Below are positions 22,710-34,700 of a DNA stretch of 64,000 bases, in pieces (the stretch's first letter is position 1; the number at the start of each line of letters is the position of its first letter). The notes beneath the pieces are model-generated. The model did no database searches. It was not told the origin of the DNA and saw only the letters and a program-made list of their open reading frames with translations. Both the position numbers and the translations under genes were made by a program. The stretch is from Sternotherus odoratus (taxonomy: Eukaryota; Chordata; Testudines; Kinosternidae): the NCBI GenBank assembly GCA_032164245.1, contig JAVMKO010000006.1:4975001-5039000 (forward strand), in the 5' to 3' direction.

Positions 22710-25700
22710 GTGAGGCCGGGACCCGGGGAGACCCCGCCCCCCCTTCCCCGGCTGGGACCGAGGGGAGACCCCGCCCCCCCCTCCGGCCGGGACTGAGGGG
22801 AGACCCCGCCCCCCCCTTCCCCGGCCGGGACTGAGGGGAGACCCCGCCCCCCCCTTCCCCGGCCGGGACCGAGGGGAGACCCCGCCCCCCCTTCCCCGGC
22901 TGGGACCGAGGGGAGACCCCGCCCCCCCCTCCGGCCGGGACTGAGGGGAGACCCCGCCCCCCCCCCCTTCGCCGGCCGGGACCGAGGGGAGACCCCGCCC
23001 CCCCTTCGCCGGACGGGACTGAGGGGAGACCCCGCCCCCCCTCCATCCTTGTGCTTTGGGGCGGGCTGGGCACAAGGGGAGACCCCGTCTTCCCTCCCCC
23101 CCTGGGGCTGGGCGTAAGGGTAACAGTCACCCGCTACTTCTCTCCCTTGGGCGGGATCCGGTGCAAGGCGAGACTCGGCCCCCCTCCCCTGCCCGGTAGG
23201 AGACCCGCCCACCGGGGCGAGGTACGAGGGGAGGCCTGCACCCAGTGTGACTTCACCGAGCCAGGTAGGGGGTAAGATGTTTGGTACGAACCGAACCCGG
23301 GTGAGCTACCCAAGGTGAGACACCCGCCCCATCTCCCTTGAGAGCGCTCTGAGCCAATGGCCCATTTCGAGGAATGGGTGGCGAGTGGCTCCTAAGTACA
23401 CGGCGCCTTAGCTCTCTCTCAGGTTCGGGGGCATCTCCATCCCCTTTTCCTGTTTTTTGGAAGTGGCTCTTCTGATGCAAGGAGAACAACCCGTGCCAGC
23501 AGGGAGAACTGCCTGCCTGCAAAATAAACAAAAGGAGACTAACCGCTCCATATCATTAGCCTTTGGGATCTTGGCAATTCTTGGTGTTCATAACAATAAT
23601 GAGTAAACATTTCAGACAAAAGTACGACTTGAGTTAATGTCCCCTTCATTGTATGATTGCCGCATGATTGTTCGGTAGACGGAGTATTCTGAAGAAGCTA
23701 AACTTCAATCAGACGGGCTCTCAAATCAGATGGGCCTGTATGTATTCAACTTTTTGTTAGTCCAGATGTTGCACTGTTCTGTAACCTCTATTGAAAATTT
23801 GTAGCAATATCAGGTATCTAGTTGTGCTTCTCACTTAGGCACTAGCAAAGCTAAAGTGTGTTCTCCATCCATACAAGATTCCTATGTCTCTGCATTAGAA
23901 ATGTGTTTTTTAATATTGACATTTGATAGCTATGCCTGGGTTGTTAAACGTATGCAATCAAAGTCTTCGTTCAATTTAATAGACTGACTAGAAATTACAC
24001 GTCATGAGATGTAAATATGCTCCTTCTGTAATATGGTAATATCTTATTAAATAGAGAGCTCTGATTATTGTTACTGTATAATTTCTCTAAAAGAAAGGTC
24101 ACTGTTGTAGTCATTGTTCTATCTCTGTTATCTACATGGTAAGGATTTGTAAACCTGTTAAAACTTACTAGATAAAGAAACAATTTTTAAAAATAATTTT
24201 TGTACTTAGTACTACACCAGTAATAGGGTTATTAAGCCCAGTTATAGTTTGAAACCGTATCTTGAAAGGTAACTTTAAAAAATATATGAAAGGCATGATT
24301 TAACAGTAAGACTCTTACTGTTATTTGTTTAACCAAAATTAAATACTCCCTGATTTCATGGGAAGACTTTACACTCAACCTCCCTAACTTTCTCTCTTCT
24401 CTCTCCCCCCTCTCCCCCCATTTTCTTTCAAACAGTTAAAGGAGAACATTGAGCAGTTCTTCACCAAATTTGTGGAGGAAGGGAAAGCTACTGTTCGTCT
24501 GAAGGAACCCGCAGTGGATGTCTGTCTCAGCAAGGTAGAGAACTGATAGTGGGCTACCTTTCTGTCTTGCTTTCTTTATTTTATCTGGGTAGTCCACTGG
24601 TAGATCCCTCTTTTTTTTCTATGGTGTTGCATGTTGCTCTTTCTATAGCTAGTAAACACGTCAAGCCCTGGAAACGTTGTCTTATAAAACCTCCTTGAAG
24701 TGTTTCTTACCTGACAAGCATTCTGACTCTGCATCATTCCCAATGCCTACTGGTGCATGTAATGTGAGGTCTCAATCTGGAGTTAGAATTGGATCCCTTG
24801 TGTAGGAGTTTATGGCACTAGCATTAAACCAGCCTTAGCTAGGTTTCCACAGTTAAGTGTTCCATAACCTACCTGCCTGTGCACATTTGTGTGCCTGGCT
24901 TCAATTCCTTATTGTCTAAAGCAAATATCGGAACTAGAAAGTATTCTAGAGTGATCTATCTATATGAGTCTGCTATATAGAAATAAAACTGTACTGTATT
25001 GATGTCATACAGAATATAAATGCTCAAGCCAGGAAGTTTGACAGGTCATCATCTGCTTCTCTGTTTGCCTTTATATAAGGCATCTCTCTATTCAGCGTGA
25101 GTGAGAAGTCACAAATACCTGAGCAATTTTTCCTAATATTTTTAAAGGAAAAGTTAGGCTGTAATCAGTCAAGAATCAGAGAGGTAGCCGTGTTAGTCTG
25201 GAATAGCAGAGGTAACAAAGTCCTGTGGCACCTTAAAGACTAGCTATAAAGTTTTGAAGCATAAGCTTTCGTGGGCTAATACCCACTTCGTCGGATGCAA
25301 GCAGTGGAAGTGTCCAGAGGCAGGTGGTTCAGCCTAATTGGACTAACCTTTGTACCTCCCACCTGGTTCTTGCCTACTTTTCTATACCTGCCTCTGGACA
25401 CTTCCACTGCTTGCATCCGACGAAGTAGGTATTAGCCCACGAAAGCTTATGCTTCAAAACTTTATAGTTAGTCTTTAAGGTGCCACGGGACTTTGTTACC
25501 GCTGTAATCAGTGTCAGTCTTAGCAGTTTGAGCCTGCCAGACAATTATATTGGGGGCCCACAAACTTAACTAGGCACAAAGGAATAGCCTTTGGATATGT
25601 GGTCTGTGAGATGATTAAAAAATATAATTGACTTGTTATATATATCTTAAAATGGGGAGGGGTTTTGGGTTGTCCCCTCATTTTGCAGAAAAAGCTGAGC

Positions 25701-28700
25701 CCTGCTGCTATATATGTTAACTTTCTTTCCTTTATTTTTCCATATCCCTGCTGTTCTAGCTCTGCCACTCGGTTTCCTCATTTCTCTAGTGTTTTTTTTC
25801 TCCTCTTTCTTTTAAAAAGCAGCATTCTTATCTCTTTATTTTTCATCTAGCCAGTCCTGTTACTTCTCCAATGTTATGCTGTCTCTTTTCCAAAACGAAT
25901 TACGACATGGATTTTCCTTACAATTGTTTCCAATAATGCTCTGTTTAAATGATCATTTAGCTTGTGCTGCAAAATTAGAGGCCTCTTTAATGTACCAGCT
26001 ACACGCTTGTCTGTCTTATTGCTCAGTTAATGCCAGTCCTTGGCAGACCTGCCTGTCTAGATCTGATGCAGAATTTAGGAAAACCTCTAACCTCTCTACG
26101 ATTATTTTTCTAAAATCTCAAAATTGGGTTGTGTGGCTAAAAGAAAAGTAGATAGTGCGGCTTCTTAAACAAAAGGGTTAACAACTTCCTCATGCCCTTT
26201 CACTTTTGTGTTGTATTCCTGAGTGTAATCTAAATGAAGTTAATTTTTGGATTTATGCTAAGAAGAAAACTTAGGTACTATGAGGAAAATATATTCTACC
26301 TTTGAAGAAAGGTTGTTCAAAGAATTAAATTTAATAACAGCTTATGGTCCTTGTGAACAGAAAAATAGCTTCAGTAGACTTATAGAAAAGTTGAAACCTT
26401 AGAAGCAATACTAGAATCACTTGATAAATAAATGTTTATTGCAAATGTTTAATGGATTTGAACAGTAAGCCCCTAAGAACTGGAGGTTCTGGGATGAACC
26501 CATTGAACCAGTACTTTTAGCCCCTGAAAATGGTTTTCCGTATGGGGGCAGGGAGTTTCTCACCTCCCAGTTTTACCCCTAACCTCCTTGTGTGACTATC
26601 CATTTATACAGCGCTCATCACCTTGGTATCTGAACACTTTGTGCCTCCACTCCCTTCTGAAGTCGTCCAAAAGCTTAGCACTTCAGTTTGGTGGATACAA
26701 TATTTATTTTTAAGTGTAATGTCTTATTTAATTAAAATGATGCTTTAAATTAATTTAAAACTATATAATTCTGTTCATTTTAGGGCAGATTCTGTCCTAT
26801 CTCACCTTCCTCCTTTAGAAGACCAACAGTTCCTGATGTTAGGGTTGAAGTCTGTTTCTGGCATTAGTAGAGCGTGTAGTGCCTTTCCAGTTGTTGATAG
26901 GATAAGAATATTTCTCTGAAGGCGATTGTTTCGGCAGTTCTTGAGTGTGGCTGTGTTGTTTGACTGGTTGGTAGGAGTCCATGATTTCCCTGTCAGGATG
27001 ACTGAGTAATCAGATGTGACTTCAGAAACCATTGATGGCACCTGCCTGTCCTACCACTGTCATACTGGAGTTAGGATTCATATTAAACTCTTTAGTCTTA
27101 GATTGTTTCTCAAGGATAATCAGAGTACATGGGAGCCCTGCTAGGTATAAATAGTTACAAGAATTTCTTTATCAAGAAAGGATCCACAATACATGGATCT
27201 AGCAGAGAGGATTGATCTGAAGCAACAAGTTTCAGCAAGATTGATGCTAAGAGTATTTGGCCTGACAATTGAGCTGTTTGTGCTACAGATGGAATGTGTT
27301 GGGTGCAGTAGTGACAAAACACACTCTTACTCTGCATTCTGATAATTGACCTCTCAGGTGCACTGTGTGTGTGTTGATCCAGGGAAAATCGGCAATAGGG
27401 GAAGGACCTGCAAATTCTTCTGATTCAAGCCTGTGATAATGATGGCTAGGAGGAAAGCCCACACACGTTGGCTACCCATTTAAGTTACTTAGGGTCTCTG
27501 AATAATCGTTTAAATGTTTTGGAGATTAGGGTGGTCCTGTATACCATAAGAGCTTTCAACGATGTACTGTTGCAACAGGTAGCCTTGATTCACACAGTCA
27601 ATTAGTAATAGCTGATTTAATTGCAATGGATGTTTTGTTACAGAAGATCATTCAGAACCAGTGTGCTGTTTTTACTCCTGGGGGAATTCTGCACCACTGC
27701 AATGCAGAATTTTCCAGAAATTAACGTGTGCAGAATTTCCTTTCCCCTACAGAAATGGGTTGCAATGCTGCTAGCCGTCACTAGGGGGCCACTGGACTCT
27801 GCAGAACCCAGCTTGCACATAGAAGACACTGCTGGGGGGTGGGAGAAGGAGCTAGACGCAGGGGTTCTCAAACTTAATTGAACTGTGACCCCCTTCTCAC
27901 AAAAATTACTACAGGACCCCAGAAGGGGGGACCAAAACCTGAGCCTGCCTAGGTGGGGCAAAGCCAAAGTCCTTTGGCTCCTGGCCTGGAGGCTGAAGCC
28001 CAAGGTCTTCAGCCCCAGGCAGGGGGCCTGTAACCTTAGCCCCGCCACCTGGGTCTGAAGCCCTCAGGCTTAGGCTTCGACCCTTGTCTACAGCAAGTCT
28101 AAACCATCCCTGGCAACCCCATTATGATCAGTCCGCAACCCACTTTAGGGTCTTGACCCACAGTTTGAGAACCACAGAACTAGAGGGTTCCTGGCAGCTG
28201 CAGTTCCCAGCATGCATGAAGGGAAGGGGAGGGCGGCACGTAACAAGTTGTGCAAGTCTGGGACCATGCATCAGGCTGTTTCTCCCTCTGGATTCCTGGG
28301 CTCTGAGGGGAAGAGGCAGGACAGGGATGGGTGTCTGGACAAAGCGGGGCCCTGCAGCTGGGCTCTTGAGGAGGAGAGGGTGCAGGTATCTAGGCTGGTG
28401 GGGTCCAGCATCTGGGCTCTTGAGCGGAGGTGGTTCAGGTATATTGGCTGGGGGTGGCTCTGCAGATGGACGTGAGGGAGAGGAGGAAGAGAAACAGGAA
28501 TTGGGTTGTCATAGGGGTTTCTTAAACTCTTTTTATTCCTGGGGGAATTATTGTGTGTGTGTGTGTTGTTGCAGGAATACGTGCTGATAGGTATTTTGAA
28601 ATAAATTACCAAAATAATTGAAAGTAGTGTGATTATGCGGTATTATTTTGACAAATAAAATTTGCAGTATTTTTAATTTTTTTTGGCACAGAATGCCCCC

Positions 28701-31700
28701 AGAGTATTTGAATCCTGATTGAAGATCCTTCTCTCTCTGTATTGGTTCTGAAATGGTACAAATCCAGAGGTTTTTTTCTGAGCCAAAGTCTGAAAGTCTG
28801 CTAGCAGCTCAGGGGGTTTACAGAGGTATACAAATTGAAGTCGAAAATGTGTGTGGCTTAAAAAGACCCATTTGGATTTCATTACATATCTACAGGAAAA
28901 CTGCTTGATTGACTTCATCTGTCAATCTGGGTTACAGTATCTACTTAGTTTATTTCGTTGCTAACTTCAGCATTCCGTGAAGCAGCTGAACGTAAATCAT
29001 GAGCTGCTTATTACATTTAAAACCTCTAATTAAGAGCTCCAGGTTTCATTGGATATGAATGTTGAATCTGCCCAAACCTCAGCACCCTTGGACTGGGCTT
29101 CCAGAACCTGCCTCCATGCCCTGTGCTGCTAAGCAGAATGTGGGACTGCAGCGCAAGGCTTGGCCCCCCATAGCCTGAAGGGGACAGAGGGCACTGTCTC
29201 CCTGAGGGGGAGTCATCCTAAACTCTTCCCCAAAGTGAGAATTCCTGCTTAACTAGTCAGTCTCCCTGCCAGCAGCTTTTCCATGTCCTTTCTGGTAATG
29301 TTCTCATTCATAATCTTGTTGTAGAGAGGTTCCTAGATTTTTAGAACATCCATCCAGTGCTTTATTTTAGCACCCTGGAGCAAAAGATCATGCTATAGTT
29401 GACTGTGTCTTCCTTTCCTTTAGCAGTCCTGTGCCAGCAATATCCCATTAAGATCCATTATGTCCAAGGAACGTCTATTTACATAGCCAGCTTCAGATCA
29501 GTTCCAGTCTGGGAGATTTGTAGGGCAGCAAAACAAACTGCTTACTGTGCTTTTACAATATCCTTTTTTATTGCTGGGATACTGATATTTTGATTCCAGT
29601 TTTCACTTATTATTATCACAGGGTGATTTCCTGAGCACTTCTGAGAGTGATCGTTTGCTTATTTTATTTGCATAGGCACGTCTTTGTGGGTTTTCTCCTC
29701 AACTTGTTCTTGTTTAGGGGTTTCATAGTAACTTTGTTTAGAATGTGGAGGGATTTTTCTTTCTGAGAAACCAAAAGACAAGATATTGTCATATCGAAGT
29801 TGAAGAATGTTTTAACTTCAGCCTCTGACATCCCAGAGATTCTTGGTTTACAAGAGCTGGCATCTGCTGTGATATCCACTTCTGGAGCAAAGGAACTCTT
29901 ACCTGTCACTTTTGTTCTCTGGTGTATAGTCCCAACAAATCTACCCACTTTCCCAAAGATCAGGAGGATATTTTTTTGATGTTCAGACTTGATTTGCCAC
30001 CTTTGACATGGAATGGGGCGTTAATTGACATATTTGTGGTCTTAGTAAGAAAACCAGTAATACTGTTAGCAGTGCAATCAGGTTTATTTGGCCCTTTCTG
30101 CTATCTTAATCAAATACAGCTTATCTGTATGACAGTAGTACCTAGCTACCCCCCAGGATTGGGGCTCCATTGTGCTGGGCACTTCAGAAACATAGTAAGA
30201 CAGTCCCCTGCCCTAGAGAATTTATCTAAACAGAGAATGGGTGGAAAAAAAGAATTACTATCCTCCATTTTACAGCTGGAGAACTGAAGCATATAGACTG
30301 AGTGATTTGCCCAAGCTTACAAGCTGTCAGAGCTGGGAATAGAGTACAAATCTTCCAAGTCTCTGCACAGTCCTGAAGCATAGGACTCCTCTTCCTCTCC
30401 TGTGAGAGAGAGGTGCGTGTTGTCTGTGGAACACCTTCATTGGCTGATTCCTTTTTGAGGTGTGTAATAGCTTAACTTGGCTGTTTACTGCATGCCAGTT
30501 ACTTTTCTATGAGAGGTAGTTTGTATTAGATCTGTATTGAGGCTTTCAGAAGAGCTGAGGCATTTGAAAGTGACGCCATGCTATTTAACCTCAACTGTAT
30601 CAGTACAGACCTCCTCTAAATCTATTAAAGTTGTACTAGATTTTTACTCATGCAAGTCATCTGGTATTCCTCAAACCTATTCATGTCGTATGTCAGTGGT
30701 GCTATCATCATGCTGCACCCAACATAAAGCAAGGATGGTTGTTCTCTCAGAAAAGTAGGGAGGCTTCCTGGCTGTACCAGAAGTTTCCTATGTGACTATG
30801 GGCAACCAGTTAACCTCTCTGTCTCAGAACATCTGAACTTGCTCTACGAATGTTAAACCAGTTAGTCCAGAGTTTCCACTGTGCCTCAAACTCAGAATGC
30901 CACCCAGGCTCAACCTGTTTTTTGTGTTTTTTTTTTTTCCTTCCTGCCTAGGAGCTGTCAGAAACATGTAGCCTTAAAGCTTTCTCCCCCTCCACCCTTG
31001 CATGTAGTCTGTAGAAATGGGGCGTGTTAACCTGTTCCAGCTGTTACTTGCTTCCTTCCTTTTCCAACCCTTATTCTGTACTTCTCAGCTTCAAACTCTT
31101 GCGCTTTGTGGATTTTTTTTGAGCTATGTAGTGCATTTTGTTTGCTCTGACTGCTTAGGAGAGGTTGTAACTTCCCTAACTGAATTTTGTATCATTGGTA
31201 CTTAAATACAATCACTAGAGAATTCAAAACAAGCCTGATTTAGGCCTCTTTTCCCCCAGCCATTTTCATTACCCTGCTGATTCAGTGTCTCTTGACACAC
31301 TCTCCTGTACAAAAGAGTTCAGAAAGCGCTAGCACAAGCACAGGAGGTTTAAAAGTAAAATGTTTAGAGTTATTCTGTTTTTGCTTTTGTAGGCAAATGC
31401 CAGCAATTTAAAGAGCTTCCTTGCAGCAGTGAGGCTGGCTCACAGAGGCACCAATGTTGAAGCGCTGCCGCTCTCAGTCTTGGTACCAGCAAAGACTTCG
31501 GAAGTTGAAAAACCTAAAACTAAGATGATCATCACGTCAAGAAGGGACTATCCGCTAACCAAAAATTTCCCTTACTCCCTCGAACATCTGCAGTCCTCAT
31601 ATTGCAAACTCGCCCGTATCGACATGCGAATGCTTTGTCTGAAAAAACTCCGAAAACTAGACTTAAGCCACAATCATATCAAAAAGCTGCCAGAAACTAT

Positions 31701-34700
31701 TGGTGACCTTGTCAGCCTTCAGGAACTTAATCTGCACAACAATCACTTGGAGTCCTTCTGCGTAGCTCTGTGCAACTCCACACTTCAGAAGTCTCTCCAG
31801 TTTTTGGACCTCAGCCAAAATAAAATCAAAGCGCTTCCAGTTCAATTTTGTCAACTGCAAGAACTCATTCACTTAAAGCTGGATGATAATGAGTTGATTA
31901 GGTTGCCATTCAAGATGGGCCAGCTAAGTCAATTACGCTTCCTGTCAGCAGCCCGTAATAAGCTTCCTTTTTTGCCCAGTGACTTCAGAAATCTCTCGCT
32001 TGAGAAGTTAGATCTCTTTGGAAACCCTTTTGAACAGCCTAATCCTCTTGTTCCCAGCATACAGCTAAAAATACCATTAACTTTATTAGAATCCGCTGCA
32101 AGAGCAACAGTAAATTACAGGTAAGAATAAAATGATTGGTCTGTAGCTTTGAAAAAGAATGATAACAACCCAGCAAGTGTTTAACTTACAACTTCTAACA
32201 TATGCAATTACAGTAAATTACAGGGTAGCAGAAAAGTTCCTTTAAACTCAGTGTAAGGTCATCTCTCAAGGCTCAGTGTACTAATGGTGAGAATCTGAGA
32301 TTGTTTTAACTGTAACTTGAAGGTTCTGAAAAGGGGGTCAGAGTGAAACCTGTAGATTGAAATCCTCTATCCACATAACAGGTATAGTTCCAGTAATGAA
32401 CATCTGCTCTCTCAAGTTATGAGAATACACCAAACGAGGAGTACTTGTGCCACTTTAGAGACTAACCAATGTATTTATATTTATTAAATTGTTTAGTCTC
32501 TAAGGTGTCACAAGTACTCCTCCTTGGTTTTGTTTGTTTGTTTGTTTTTGTTTTTTACAGATACAGACTAGCACAGCTGCTACTCTGAAACCTGAGAATA
32601 CACCAGTTTCCATGAACACTGGTCTCTTCTGAAACTACCAGTACAGGGTTCCTACTGTGGTAGGGTTTTGTCATATGGGTATATAGTTCATATTGGGTCA
32701 TATCCACTATGGCTTGAGGATGCTTTCATGCATGGTTGCCACTTAGCTTGTATTCACACACCCATGTTAGAAACCATGGTAAATATTTGCTAGTGGGTAG
32801 GCAATTTCTACAAGTATGCTGGTTTTTGAAAAGGAAAAGAAACTTATCCACACTGAAACTGCCAGCTGCAAATATGTGTACCTTGTTCTGTTCTTGGTGT
32901 GGACAGGGCCTTAGAGAAGATCTGAGCAGCGTTGGAAAGATTTTGGTTAAATGTGAGGTGACTGCTTGGAAGGTAAATGTCTCTAGCTACAGCTAATCAT
33001 TCCATTTGAGGGCTCTATCTACCTTACCACTGGGTTTCTTGAACCACTGCAGTATCAGGATTGCTAACTAGTTTTGCAGATTAGGATGGTGAAGCTTTTC
33101 ACCTCTAACTTGAAAAGACCTGGCTTTGAGTAGCTAAAAGTAATTACCATCTGTACTTACAGGAAATAAGCAGCCTCCCTGCAAGGCCAGTGTCTGCCAT
33201 CTACACTCCCCTGGGACCTACTACAATGTGCCACTCCCAAATGTTACTGCCTGTCGGTTTGTATAGAAACCAGCAGCTGTGTTAGGAGTGGGGTTGCTAT
33301 GCCCAGTAACAGTCCCTAGAGAAGACAGGAAGAGGAAAAATGCTCAAGTTCCAGGCTGCAAGACTTAAGCACCTGCTGCTTCTGGACTACATAACAAAAT
33401 GGGGTTGGGATTAGAAGAGAGGTGTGAGGAAGATGTAATAGAGACAGAAGACGGGGGAAATAAATTGTAGATTATCAAAATTCTGAATCTTTCTCCAGTC
33501 CTCTCTCTAAAATATAAGCTGTAAAGCCCTGTCCACTTGTCTGGGCTGGTACATTACAAGTACCTACAGGTATTTGGGACACTCACGTAATGTGAATTTA
33601 TGGGCTAGCTAATATCTAGTTCATATTCTCACTGCCACTGACCTCCCCTTCGCAGGTGAGTTACTCAGTACAGTTCTGATGAAGCTTTGTGAACACTTTT
33701 TTTCCCCCACTTCCAAATAAAAAGTACACTTGCGACAAGCTAGTATAGACTTCCCCAAAAAAGTGCTAAGCAACCTAAATATAGGGGTTGCTACCAACTC
33801 CCTTTTAATAGGGCCTCTCTAGAGAACTCAATGCCAGTACACTAGCCAGTTAGATTTCAGGAAGGCTTCTTTTAGTTAATATGCCAAGCATAATCATTTT
33901 AATACATTGCTGCTAATTGACTCCAAGGATGAGGGGAGATTGAGGGTTTGTCTACACTTTCTGGGGGATTGATGCATCATGATTGATTTAGTGGGTCTAG
34001 TGAAGACCTGCTAAATTGACTGCAGATCGCTCTCCCATTGACTCCTGAGAAGCACCAGGGGATTTGACAGGAGAGCGTATCCCATCAACATAGTGTAGTG
34101 TAGACCCCATGGTAAGTAGATCTAAGTACGTTGACTTCAGCTGCGTTATTCATGTAGCTGAAGTTGTGTAATTTAGATTGATCTCCCCCTATAGTGTAGA
34201 CAAGGCCTCAGAAGGAACTCTTCCCAAAACCCCTAAACTATACTTGAAGTCTGTTGTTAATACTTTGCAGCATAGTTTTCCATATGCAAAATCGGAATTT
34301 GGATTATCTCTGTGTTTACTCAAATTAGAGGGAACTGGAACAGATTAAAGGCAGCAAACTAATTTGCGGGGGCAGAGTCTCTTATGGTTCTTTAAAACAA
34401 TAACTGCATGAGGGAGAATCCTTGGTTCTAGTTCTTGATCTGAAGTGATACTTGAGTGTCACGACAGAGAAGGTAGGTAAGTCAGCAAGAAGCCCGAGTA
34501 AGGATGTCTAGGACAAACTACTCTTTTGTTTATTTTAAGGCAGTTTATAATCCTGTTTACTCTTATCAGCATAAGAGTGATATTGACATCACTGTCTTTT
34601 CTATGTCACAGGCTTTGCGACATTTTATGTATTATGAATGGATTGGAGGGAGGGATCATGCAGCGATCTTGCTGGCCAGTATTGTGGGGGGAAAGGCAAA

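Noticed and set aside
22156..23212. Minus-strand frames of 183-324 codons with repeated GLPSVPAG-type peptides near LRR1 exon 1
   Set aside because: They are translations of the C-rich minisatellite in intron 1, not a repeat protein. The periodic peptides follow the DNA repeat in all frames.
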